Source of the DNA: Sphingomonas hankookensis
GTDB lineage: Bacteria; Pseudomonadota; Alphaproteobacteria; Sphingomonadales; Sphingomonadaceae
Length of the DNA: 64,000 bases
Assembly: GCF_022664465.1 (NCBI RefSeq)
Contig: NZ_JAKREV010000001.1
Location: 310,001 to 374,000 of the forward strand
Direction: 5' to 3'
Shown: in pieces, positions 35,727 through 43,225 of the stretch
Layout of the letters: the number at the start of each line of letters is the position of its first letter
Position numbering within the stretch: position 1 is the first letter of the stretch
The notes under the pieces: generated by a model
What the model was told of the DNA's origin: nothing
What the model saw: only the letters and a program-made list of their open reading frames with translations
The model's database searches: none
Program-made: the position numbers and the translations under genes

Positions 35727-36041
35727 ATGAATTGGGGTGGACCCGGGTTCGTACTGGCGATCATCGCGATCGTCATGGTCGCCAGCATCGTGAAAACCGC
35801 GATCCGCGCGAAGCATGGCTATCCGCTGGATGACGACGATGAAGACGGCGGCAGCGGCAAGCGCCGGCATCGCCGCCAGCGCGACCGGATCGCCGTCGAA
35901 CGGCAGGCGCAGCTGATGGCGGACCAGAACGAGCAGCTGCAGGCCAAGGTCCTGCGCCTCGAGGAACGCATCGCCGTCCTCGAACGCATCGCCACCGACC
36001 CCGCGACCCGCACCGCCCGCGAAATCGACGCGCTGCGCTGA
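35727..36041 (+). CDS. Small single-helix coiled-coil membrane protein, psp-array 1
   Basis: A 104-aa protein of unknown function. It has an N-terminal transmembrane helix (FVLAIIAIVMVASIVKTAI), the motif RAKHGYPL, an acidic then basic linker (DDDDEDGG...KRRHRRQRDR), and a C-terminal coiled coil ending RLEERIAVLERIATD...REIDALR. Its layout mirrors PspB plus the end of PspC. AGGGAGAG precedes the ATG and it lies 35 bp after pspC. Confidence 0.8.
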   Translation: MNWGGPGFVLAIIAIVMVASIVKTAIRAKHGYPLDDDDEDGGSGKRRHRRQRDRIAVERQAQLMADQNEQLQAKVLRLEERIAVLERIATDPATRTAREIDALR

Positions 36042-36058
36042 TCCACGAGGATATTGTC

Positions 36059-36370
36059 ATGATGACCAACCCCGATACCGCCCCGCTGATGGTCGCAATC
36101 GTCCTGATCACCGTTGCCGCCTGGGTGTTCACGACTTGGCTGCGGGTGAAGAATGGCTACCCGCTGCAGGGCGGATGGGGCCAGGCAATCTACCCCAAAC
36201 GCGACGACGAGACGGTCGAGCGGGTAAAGCTGCTCAGCCAGGAAAACGCCCAGCTGAAGGCCGAACTGGGATCGATCAAGGACCGGCTCGCCAATGTCGA
36301 GCGGATCGTGACCGACGGCGCGCACAGCCTCGACCGCGAGATCGAGCAGCTGCGCGGCCGGACGAACTGA
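36059..36370 (+). CDS. Small single-helix coiled-coil membrane protein, psp-array 2
   Basis: A 103-aa protein, apparently paralogous to the preceding one. It has a transmembrane helix (LMVAIVLITVAAWVFTTWL), the matching motif RVKNGYPL, and a coiled coil ending IKDRLANVERIVTD...DREIEQLR. GAGGAT lies 10 bp before the ATG. Not recognised beyond this pattern. Confidence 0.8.
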   Translation: MMTNPDTAPLMVAIVLITVAAWVFTTWLRVKNGYPLQGGWGQAIYPKRDDETVERVKLLSQENAQLKAELGSIKDRLANVERIVTDGAHSLDREIEQLRGRTN

Positions 36371-36381
36371 AAGGAACCACG

Positions 36382-36645
36382 ATGAGCCCGCTTCTCATAC
36401 CGATTCTCGCGCTGATGATCCCGATCGTCGCGATCCTGGCCGGTACGCTGTTCAAGCCTTGGCTGGCGCTGAAAGAACGCGAACTGGAGGTCCGCGGCAC
36501 CGAAACCGCCGAAAAGGCCGCGCAATACGCCGCGCAGACCGAACGGCTGGAACAGCGGGTTCGGGTCCTCGAACGCATCATCACCGACCGCGGCGTCGAC
36601 CTCTCGGACGAGATCGAGCGGCTTCGCGACAAACCCCTCAACTGA
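36382..36645 (+). CDS. Small single-helix coiled-coil membrane protein, psp-array 3
   Basis: An 87-aa protein with transmembrane helix (LLIPILALMIPIVAILAGTLF), PWLALKERELE, and the same C-terminal signature RLEQRVRVLERIITD...DEIERLR. AAAGGAACC precedes the ATG; 11 bp after the previous gene. Confidence 0.8.
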   Translation: MSPLLIPILALMIPIVAILAGTLFKPWLALKERELEVRGTETAEKAAQYAAQTERLEQRVRVLERIITDRGVDLSDEIERLRDKPLN

Positions 36646-36671
36646 CAAACCCGACGAAAAAGGGCAGTCCG

Positions 36672-36902
36672 ATGAACCTCACGCTTACCCTCGCCCTCGC
36701 TGCCACCACCCTTGCCGCCGTGGCGATCGTATCGGTCACGATGCTGTCGGGCTGGCGCGGTTGGCTGGCGCTGCAGCAACAGCGGATCGGCGACCGGCCG
36801 ATGGCCCAGCCGACCCCGAACGCCGGCACCCGCATCGAGATCGCCGACCTGAAGGAACGCATCCGCAAGCTGGAAGCGATTGCCGCCGGGGTGGAACTCT
36901 AA
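36672..36902 (+). CDS. Small single-helix membrane protein, psp-array 4
   Basis: A 76-aa protein with a transmembrane helix (LTLALAATTLAAVAIVSVTM), a GWLALQQQRIGD segment resembling WLALKERELE of the preceding gene, and a shorter coiled end DLKERIRKLEAIAAG without the final EIxxLR block. AAAGGGCAG precedes the ATG. Probably the last gene of the psp array. Confidence 0.75.
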   Translation: MNLTLTLALAATTLAAVAIVSVTMLSGWRGWLALQQQRIGDRPMAQPTPNAGTRIEIADLKERIRKLEAIAAGVEL

Positions 36903-36925
36903 CGCCGAACGCCTATAGCGACGTC

Positions 36926-37330
36926 ATGCAGAGCATCGACGACATTCGCGAAGAATATGACTTTCTCGACGGCGACGACCGCTACCGGCTCCTGATCGAT
37001 CTGGGCCGCCAGCTCGAACCGATGCCCGACCCGCTCAAGACCGATGCGACGCTGGTCCGCGGCTGTTCGGCATCGGTCTGGGTCTATCCCCAGCAACAGG
37101 GGGACGGCACGCTCCACTTCCTTGCCGACAGCAACGCCGCGATCACGAAGGGGATCATCGCGCTGGTTCTGGCAACGGTGCAGGACCGGTCGGCACAGGC
37201 GATCCTCGACACCGATATCGCTGCGACCCTGGCGCCGTTCGACCTGCGCAACCAGCTCAGTTCCAATCGGACGCAGGGCATTCCGAACATGATCGCGCTG
37301 ATCCGAGAGACGGCGGCGCGGCTGGCGTGA
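36926..37330 (+). CDS. sufE: SufE family Fe-S cluster sulfur acceptor
   Basis: A 134-aa protein that accepts persulfide sulfur from a cysteine desulfurase. Features are DRYRLLIDLGRQLEPMP, the catalytic Cys in VRGCSASVWV, and the C-terminal GIPNMIALIR. No good ribosome site is seen before the ATG; it is 23 bp after the psp array and could be read through from it. The rest of the suf genes are not in the window. Confidence 0.93.
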   Translation: MQSIDDIREEYDFLDGDDRYRLLIDLGRQLEPMPDPLKTDATLVRGCSASVWVYPQQQGDGTLHFLADSNAAITKGIIALVLATVQDRSAQAILDTDIAATLAPFDLRNQLSSNRTQGIPNMIALIRETAARLA

Positions 37331-37395
37331 AGCCGCTGGCGGCCCCTTCCGCCGCCCGCTGGCATCACCCGAAACACCGGTGGGGGAGCGGCGGG

Positions 37396-38337
37396 ATGAT
37401 GCGCGTGCGATGGGTGAACCCGCTATTGTTCGCCGGACTGGTCGCCGTTCCCTTGCCCGGACAGGTCCCGACCGTGGAGCCCGAGGACGAAATCGTCGTC
37501 ATCGCGCGCAAGCTGCGCAAGGTGCGGATCGACTATGCCACCCGCGGCGCGTGGGTAACAAAATGCGACGCGGAAATCTCGAGCGACGATCCGCGGATCG
37601 ACCGGATCATGTGCGCGATCGTCAAGGCCTGCGTCCGCGAAGGCAATCGCGAGGTGAAGGAAACCCAGGCCTGCGTCGCCGGCCGGATCGACCAGCTGGC
37701 CGAGGGCGCGCCCGCCCCGGTCGCGGTCGCCGCCGCGCCGCCGCCCGACGTCGCGCCACTCCCGAAAATCCCATCGCCATCCGCGGGCAGCGGCCAGTCG
37801 GACATCGTGGTGCGCGGATCGCTTCCCGACATCATCGTCATCGGCAACGTTCCCTCGCTCCGCGACGGGCTTTGGCAGTTTCATCGCGGTGCCACGCTCA
37901 CGTTCGGGGGTGGAGGCGGCGGCCGACCGGCGCGCTTCACGCAATGCTTGCCCGACGGCACGATCGAGGCGATGCTGCGCCGCGCCGCCGGTGAAGGCAA
38001 TATGCTGAGCGCGTTGATCACCCAGACCCATTGCGGGCGGCTGCGCACCAAAATGGCCGATGGCCGGATCGATGCGTCGCGCTCGTGCGTCAACGCCCGG
38101 AGCGAGCGCCAACTGACGATGACCGGCCGCTACGACAAGCGGCAGCTGACGCTGAACTACAGCGTCGAACAGGAGCACAACGGCCTCGAACGCGGCGGCG
38201 GGGCCGGCTGGAACCCCGCGCGGCCTGTCGGCTATCGCTGGCAAGTGACCGCCACACGGATCGGCGAATGTCCGATCAAGCAACGCCGCGACGAACTCGA
38301 CGCGAACGACGCGATCCTCGCGCTGTTCTCGGAATAG
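37396..38337 (+). CDS. Secreted protein of unknown function (cysteine-rich)
   Basis: A 313-aa exported protein. It has a signal-like N-terminus (MMRVRWVNPLLFAGLVAVPLPG), then EDEIVVIARKLRKVRIDY, four or more cysteines in a middle domain, a Pro/Ala linker, and a second EIVVRG-like start (SDIVVRGSLPD). The C-terminal part (LWQFHRGATLTF...TMTGRYD) resembles DUF3617-type secreted proteins. GGGAGCGG lies upstream of the Met pair. A start 69 bp earlier overlapping sufE is possible but gives no signal peptide. Confidence 0.7.
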   Translation: MMRVRWVNPLLFAGLVAVPLPGQVPTVEPEDEIVVIARKLRKVRIDYATRGAWVTKCDAEISSDDPRIDRIMCAIVKACVREGNREVKETQACVAGRIDQLAEGAPAPVAVAAAPPPDVAPLPKIPSPSAGSGQSDIVVRGSLPDIIVIGNVPSLRDGLWQFHRGATLTFGGGGGGRPARFTQCLPDGTIEAMLRRAAGEGNMLSALITQTHCGRLRTKMADGRIDASRSCVNARSERQLTMTGRYDKRQLTLNYSVEQEHNGLERGGGAGWNPARPVGYRWQVTATRIGECPIKQRRDELDANDAILALFSE

Positions 38338-38349
38338 GGTGCCATCGGC

Positions 38350-38655
38350 TCAGCTACGCTGCTGGATTCCCAACAGGTCCGCCACTGCGTCCAGATCGTC
38401 GCCCGGCCGCACCAGCAGCCAGTCGCCGGGCCGCTCGCTGTCGACCACCACCACAGCACCCTTGGGACACACGTCGAGGCACTTGACCTCGACCACGCCC
38501 GCCCGCGCCTTCGGCCCGTTTTTCAATTTCAGATGCCGGCGCAGCGCCTTGGCCAGCGGCTTGCCCCCATCGCCGAACCCGCCGTCCAGCTTCTTCGAAC
38601 ATTTGGCACAGACCAGTACCGCCTTGTCCCAACGCGACCGGACGCGGGTTCTCAC
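38350..38655 (-). CDS. (2Fe-2S) ferredoxin-like, thioredoxin-fold protein
   Basis: A 101-aa protein resembling thioredoxin-like 2Fe-2S ferredoxins. Four cysteines fit cluster ligands: LVCAKCSKKL near the start and VEVKCLDVCPKGAVVVV in the second half. GTG start chosen; the upstream in-frame extension overlaps the J-domain gene. It lies 10 bp after the J-domain gene on the same strand, suggesting an operon and a possible link between electron transfer or assembly and chaperone function. Confidence 0.8.
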   Translation of the reverse strand: MRTRVRSRWDKAVLVCAKCSKKLDGGFGDGGKPLAKALRRHLKLKNGPKARAGVVEVKCLDVCPKGAVVVVDSERPGDWLLVRPGDDLDAVADLLGIQQRS

Positions 38656-38665
38656 TTGGGCGTCC

Positions 38666-39202
38666 TCACGCCGGTTTCCAGCTCCGTCGTTCCTCGGCGG
38701 TGCGCAGCACGTCATAGGCGGCCTGGATCGCGTGGAATCGCTTCGCCGCTTCGGCATCGCCGGGGCGAACGTCGGGATGGTTCACCTTGGCCAGCTTGCG
38801 CCACGCCAGCCGGATCGTGTCGAAATCGGCGTCGGGATCGCATTCCAACACATCGAGCGCGCGCATCTCGTCGCGCGAGCGGCTGCCGTCACCCGATCCG
38901 GCCCATGTATTCGACGCCGACGCGGTATAGCCATTCGCCGTCCGCCGCTCCTCGGCCTCGCGCGCCTTGGCTTCCTCTTCGTCCAACCCTTCGAAGTAAT
39001 TCCAGCCCTTGTTGTACTCGGCGGCATGCGCTTCGCAGAAATACCACCGGTCGGGGCTGTTGGGTGATTTCGGCGCGGGACATTTGCCGGGGTCGGCACA
39101 ACCGTGGCGATCGCACAGCTTCACCGTCTGCGCCTCGCGGCCTTCGCTATAGCCGCGCCAGCGGGGAAAGCCCCAGTCGTTCGATCGCGTGTGTCGTGCC
39201 AT
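38666..39202 (-). CDS. J-domain (DnaJ-type) co-chaperone with Cys-rich N-terminus
   Basis: A 178-aa protein. The J-domain is at the C-terminus (ALDVLECDPDADFDTIRLAWRK, HPD within VNHPDVRPGD, RFHAIQAAYDVL), the reverse of classic DnaJ. The N-terminal ~60 residues contain several Cys and His (LCDRHGCADPGKC, YFCEAHAAEYN) that could bind zinc. Such short alphaproteobacterial J-proteins are common. It should stimulate a DnaK-type Hsp70, client unknown. Confidence 0.9.
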   Translation of the reverse strand: MARHTRSNDWGFPRWRGYSEGREAQTVKLCDRHGCADPGKCPAPKSPNSPDRWYFCEAHAAEYNKGWNYFEGLDEEEAKAREAEERRTANGYTASASNTWAGSGDGSRSRDEMRALDVLECDPDADFDTIRLAWRKLAKVNHPDVRPGDAEAAKRFHAIQAAYDVLRTAEERRSWKPA

Positions 39203-39253
39203 TGTCTTCGAGATAAGCCGCCCTTGCCCCTACGCAACCCATTGCAGCGCAGG

Positions 39254-39267
39254 CCGGGCGAACCCGG
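39254..39267 (-). other. UUCG-type hairpin beyond the 3' end of RNase P RNA
   Basis: On the minus strand CCGGG-TTCG-CCCGG is a perfect tetraloop hairpin 9 bp past the rnpB end. No U-run follows, so it may be a processing stop or stabiliser rather than an intrinsic terminator. Confidence 0.4.
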
Positions 39268-39275
39268 ACGAAAAT

Positions 39276-39679
39276 GTCAGAGGGTCTGTAAGCCGGGTTC
39301 TGTCCACCTGCCTTGCGACAGGATAGGCGACCATTCCTCTCGGGCGACACTTGCGTGCCGCCTCCAGCAACCAACCCGGGCAGCGGGCCGGAACCTGCCC
39401 CGAAGCGTATCGCTACGCTCCATGCCGCCCCTATTCGGTCTTGCTCCCGGTGGGGTTTGCCATGCCGCTGCCGTTACCGGCCGCGCGGTGCGCTCTTACC
39501 GCACCCTTTCACCGTAACCCGGCCGAAGCCAAAGGCCGTCTGCTCTCTGTGGCACTGTCCCTGAACCCCGCAGCCAGGGCCGCGAAGCCCGCCGGGCGTT
39601 ACCCGGCACCGTCGTTTCCGTGGAGCCCGGACTTTCCTCGGCACGCATAACGCGCGACGCGGCCGCCCGACCCTCTGAC
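39276..39679 (-). ncRNA. rnpB: RNase P RNA (class A)
   Basis: A 404-nt structured RNA, catalytic subunit of RNase P. Ends pair as GTCAGAGGGTC.../...GACCCTCTGAC (P1). Diagnostic conserved blocks on the minus strand include GAGGAAAGTCCGGGCTCC near the 5' end, ACAGTGCCACAGAGAGCAGAC, GGTAAGAGCGCACCG, and AACCCGGCTTACAGACCCTC at the 3' end. Confidence 0.98.
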
Positions 39680-39711
39680 GCTCCGGTCCCTAGCCGAGCG
39701 GACCGCCCGGT

Positions 39712-40401
39712 TCAATCGTCCCCTTGCGGCTTGGGCAACAGCAGCGCGAGCAGCAGCATGCGACATTCGCCGTCGATGATCCCGTCGACCACCTCCGGGC
39801 GAAAGCGCCGCTGGAATGCGGTGACCGCCGCGGTGGCGTCGGCCACGTCGTAGCCGAAGCGCTCCAGCGCGAGCAGGAACCCCGCATCGCTCCATACCGG
39901 GTCCATCAGGTTACGCGCCGGCCGCGGCAGCGCGAGGCGCAGGCGCGCCAGCCGGTTCCACGGGAAAAGCTCGCCCGGGTCCTGCTTGCGCAGGGGGGCG
40001 ACGTCCGAATGGCCGACGACGTTCCCGCGCGTGATCTGGTGACGATCCTTGATCGCGTGGACCAGCGGGATCAGCGCGTCGATCTGCGCATCGGCGAAGG
40101 CGCGATAGCCCCACTCATGGCCTGGATGGACCAGCTCGATGCCGACCGACGCGCTGTTGACGTCAGTGATGCCACGCCAATGCGCCCGGCCGGCATGCCA
40201 TGCGCGCTTGTCCTCCGCCACCATGCGGTGGATCGTGCCGTCCTCGTCGATCAGGTAATGGGCCGACACCTGCGCCGCCGGATCGGTCAGCCGCGCGATC
40301 GCCGATGCGGCATCGAGCATGCCGGTATAATGCAGCACGATCATCGTCACCGGCAGCGTGCGTTCGCCGAAATTGGGCGACGGCGTCTCGATCATCTGCA
40401 T
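39712..40401 (-). CDS. N-acetylmuramoyl-L-alanine amidase (Amidase_2) with C-terminal peptidoglycan-binding domain
   Basis: A 229-aa zinc amidase that removes the stem peptide from (anhydro)muropeptides. Zinc ligands fit VLHYTG near residue 24, VGIELVH and the C-terminal GHSDVAPLRKQDPG. A PG_binding_1-like region ends the protein (GFLLALERFGYDV...AFQRRFRP). No signal peptide, so it resembles AmpD/AmiD recycling enzymes. It lies 33 bp upstream of rnpB on the same strand. Confidence 0.9.
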   Translation of the reverse strand: MQMIETPSPNFGERTLPVTMIVLHYTGMLDAASAIARLTDPAAQVSAHYLIDEDGTIHRMVAEDKRAWHAGRAHWRGITDVNSASVGIELVHPGHEWGYRAFADAQIDALIPLVHAIKDRHQITRGNVVGHSDVAPLRKQDPGELFPWNRLARLRLALPRPARNLMDPVWSDAGFLLALERFGYDVADATAAVTAFQRRFRPEVVDGIIDGECRMLLLALLLPKPQGDD

Positions 40402-40466
40402 CCAACGGCCCTCCCCTCGCGGCGCTCACCCCCGATTGCGGCGGGACGCGGGGAAAGGCAACAGGG

Positions 40467-41303
40467 TCAGTGCGCGGCGAGCCGATACAGCCCGCGATAG
40501 CATTCGGACGGCACCAGTGCCTCGGTATGCCCGATCACCGTCTCGCCCGCGCCCAGCACCAGCAACCCGCCCGGCCGCAACACGCCGGCGATCCGGTTCA
40601 GCACCTGGCTGCGCGCAGCAGGCGACAGATACATCAACACGTTACGGCACAACACGATATCGAACTTGCCGCTCGGCATCGGGTCGGACATCAGATTCTG
40701 CTGTGCGAACAACAGGCGGTAGCGCAGCTCGGCCTTCGCTTCCCAATATTCCTCGCGCACCTCGAACCATGCCATCATCCGCCGGATCGACAGCCCGCGC
40801 TGGATTTCGAACTGGGTGTAGCGGCCGGCGCGTGCCCGCGCGAGCGCCCGTGCGGAGATGTCCGTCGCGCGGATTTCGGGCAGCGGCAGGCCGCTGCGTT
40901 CCTGCGCCTCGCTGAACAACATCGCCAGCGACAGCGGCTCCTGCCCGGTGGAGCACGCCGCCGACCAGATGCGCAGCCGCCGTGGCGCTTCTGCGACCAT
41001 GTCCATCGCCGCGGTCAGGACCAGATCGAGCACGCCCGCATCGCGGAAGAACGAGGTTTCCTGGTTCAGCAGCGCATCGACGACCAGATCGGCCAGCCCC
41101 TCTTCGCAGCGTCCGCCGGCCGCGATCCGCGCGACCAGTTCGTCGAGCGACGAGAGCCCCCGCTCGCGCAGCATCGGTTGCAGCGCGCTGTCGATTCGCC
41201 ACGCGCGTCCGACGTCGAGATGCTGTCCGGTACGCTGTTCGAGCAGCGTGACGATTTTGTGCGCGGCGCTGCCCAACGGCGGGGCCTGCAACGGCATGTT
41301 CAT
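40467..41303 (-). CDS. cheR: Chemotaxis protein methyltransferase CheR
   Basis: A 278-aa SAM-dependent enzyme that methylates glutamates of chemoreceptors. The N-terminal helical domain is followed by NQETSFFRDAGVLDLV, the SAM-binding IWSAACSTGQEPLSLAM and the EIRATDISARALARARAGRY and FDIVLCRNVLMYL motifs. The start overlaps cheB (ATGA); it is the last gene of the leftward cluster. Confidence 0.95.
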   Translation of the reverse strand: MNMPLQAPPLGSAAHKIVTLLEQRTGQHLDVGRAWRIDSALQPMLRERGLSSLDELVARIAAGGRCEEGLADLVVDALLNQETSFFRDAGVLDLVLTAAMDMVAEAPRRLRIWSAACSTGQEPLSLAMLFSEAQERSGLPLPEIRATDISARALARARAGRYTQFEIQRGLSIRRMMAWFEVREEYWEAKAELRYRLLFAQQNLMSDPMPSGKFDIVLCRNVLMYLSPAARSQVLNRIAGVLRPGGLLVLGAGETVIGHTEALVPSECYRGLYRLAAH

Positions 41304-42340
41304 GCGGGACGCTTTCTGCGGGCGATGAATTCGCCCAGCTGTACGGGAGTTCCGATGGTGGTGGCGAGGCCGCTTTCGGCGATGGCGCCGGGCATGCCCC
41401 ACACGACCGAGCTGGCCTGGTCCTGTACCGCGACGACGCCGCCCTGCGCGCGGATGCGTTCGGCACCGCGACACCCGTCGCGGCCCATGCCCGACAGCAC
41501 GACGCCCAGCGCCCGCGCGCCGTACACCTGCGCGACGCTTTCGAACATCGGATCGACCGAGGGCATGCAGCCGCTCAGGCTGGGCGAGCGGTCGAGCCGG
41601 GTCGCGGCACCGTCGGTCGTCGGCACCACGCGGATATGCGCATCGCCCGGCGCCAGCACCAGCCGCCCGCGCTGGATGCGCAAGCTGTCGCGCGCCACGT
41701 CTACCGGTCGGCGGGCAAGGGCCGACAGCTGTTGCGCGAAATATTCGGTGAACGATCCGGGCAGGTGCTGGGTGACAAGGATCGGCACGTCCAGCTCGGG
41801 CGGGATCGCCTGCAGCAGCGGCGCCAGCGCGTGGATGCCGCCGGTCGATGCGCCGATCGCGATGATGTCGAACGCATCGCCCTGCGTCCCGCTCGCCGGC
41901 CGCACCGGCCCCTTCATCACCTCGGCGACCAGCGCGGCCAGCCGCGCCGCGAACCCGCCGGCCAGCGGCGTCGAAAGCGGCTTGGCGATCGTCGCCGCCG
42001 CTCCCAGCGCCAGCGCGTGCAGCGCGACCGGCGAACCGTCGGCGCACTCGCCCGACAGGATGATGACCCGTGCATCCGGCGCGACCGTGAACAGGTCGGG
42101 CAATCCCGACAGCCCGTCAGTCCCGGGCAGGTTGATGTCGAGCAGGATCAGGTCGATCGGCCGTTCGCGCAGCACCGCGATCGCCGGTGCGATGCCGCCG
42201 ACCGCCGCGACGACCTGCGCACCCTGCAGCGTATCGACGATGCGCGACAGCACGCAACGCGTGACCGCCGAATCGTCGACGATCAGCACCCGCAGCGTGG
42301 GATCGTCGAGCAGCGCCTGCCTGAGCGAGGCTGTGACCAC
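41300..42340 (-). CDS. cheB: Chemotaxis response regulator protein-glutamate methylesterase CheB
   Basis: A 346-aa two-domain methylesterase. The receiver (1-125) has VLIVDDS and the phospho-acceptor Asp in LILLDINLPG. The effector domain has the catalytic Ser in IGASTGG, His in VTQHLPGSF and Asp in LSGMGRDG. GTG start assumed (14 bp after cheY). It overlaps cheR. Confidence 0.95.
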   Translation of the reverse strand: MVTASLRQALLDDPTLRVLIVDDSAVTRCVLSRIVDTLQGAQVVAAVGGIAPAIAVLRERPIDLILLDINLPGTDGLSGLPDLFTVAPDARVIILSGECADGSPVALHALALGAAATIAKPLSTPLAGGFAARLAALVAEVMKGPVRPASGTQGDAFDIIAIGASTGGIHALAPLLQAIPPELDVPILVTQHLPGSFTEYFAQQLSALARRPVDVARDSLRIQRGRLVLAPGDAHIRVVPTTDGAATRLDRSPSLSGCMPSVDPMFESVAQVYGARALGVVLSGMGRDGCRGAERIRAQGGVVAVQDQASSVVWGMPGAIAESGLATTIGTPVQLGEFIARRKRPA

Positions 42341-42353
42341 GCCGGCCGGGCCG

Positions 42354-42719
42354 TTACGCGACGCCGACGATCTGGAGCTTGCTCTCCAGCGTTTCGCGAT
42401 CGAACGGCTTCATCACATATTCGTCGGCGCCGGCCTCGATCGCGGCACGGATATAGGCCATGCCGTTCTCGGTCGTGCAGAATACGACCTTGGGATGCAT
42501 ACCCCCGTCGCTCTGGCGTAGCGCGCGCAGGAAATCCATGCCGCTCATCACCGGCATATTCCAGTCGAGCAGGATCACATCGGGCTGTTGTTCGGCGCAG
42601 CGATCCAGCGCCTCGCGCCCGTCGCCCGCCTCGCGGACCTCGAACTGCAGCGTTTCCAGAATGTGCCGGGCGACCTTGCGGATCACCTTGGAATCATCGA
42701 CGACCAGGCAGCTCTTCAT
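42354..42719 (-). CDS. cheY: Chemotaxis response regulator CheY
   Basis: A 121-aa stand-alone receiver. LVVDDSKVIRKVARHIL, the acceptor Asp in VILLDWNMPVMSG, the Thr switch in VFCTTENG and Lys in VMKPFDRE are all present. It lies between cheW and cheB in the operon and is the likely motor-binding output. Confidence 0.95.
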   Translation of the reverse strand: MKSCLVVDDSKVIRKVARHILETLQFEVREAGDGREALDRCAEQQPDVILLDWNMPVMSGMDFLRALRQSDGGMHPKVVFCTTENGMAYIRAAIEAGADEYVMKPFDRETLESKLQIVGVA

Positions 42720-42782
42720 TTCGGCACCCCATTGTACAAGGCTACAGCGTAGCGCGAACTCGTAAGCGCCACGTTAAAGGCG

Positions 42783-43223
42783 TCAGGCCGCGGCCTGCTC
42801 GCCGCCCGCCGTACGGGCAACCACCGCGGCGAGGTTCAGGACCAGCACCGGACGGCCGTCGTGATCGATCACCCCGTCGACGACCGGCGCCCATGCCGGC
42901 CCCGGCGTCAGGCCAGCCGAAAGCGGACGTGCGACGCAGCGATAAGCATCGTCGAGCATGTCGACCAGCAATGCGTAATGATGGCCGTCGACTTGCGTCA
43001 CGACTGCCCGCCGCCCGCCGTCGCTCCGGTTCGCGGGATCGATCGCCTGCGCGGTATCGATTACCGTCACCACCCGGCTGCGCAGCGCGGCAAGGCCGCA
43101 CACGGCAGGCGCGGTACGCGGAACCGGTGCCACCGGGCCGATATCGACCACCGATTCGACATGATCGGACAGGATCGCGACGTCCTGACCCGCGACGCGG
43201 GCCAGCAGGAACAAGGCGTTCAT
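42783..43223 (-). CDS. cheW: Chemotaxis coupling protein CheW
   Basis: A 146-aa CheW-domain adaptor joining CheA to receptors. Typical blocks are FLLARVAGQDVAILSDHVESVVD, VCGLAALRSRVVTVIDTAQAI and the C-terminal GRPVLVLNLAAVV. The ATG with GGGGAAG 5 bp upstream was preferred over a GTG 6 bp earlier that overlaps the cheA stop. Confidence 0.93.
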   Translation of the reverse strand: MNALFLLARVAGQDVAILSDHVESVVDIGPVAPVPRTAPAVCGLAALRSRVVTVIDTAQAIDPANRSDGGRRAVVTQVDGHHYALLVDMLDDAYRCVARPLSAGLTPGPAWAPVVDGVIDHDGRPVLVLNLAAVVARTAGGEQAAA

Positions 43224-43225
43224 CG

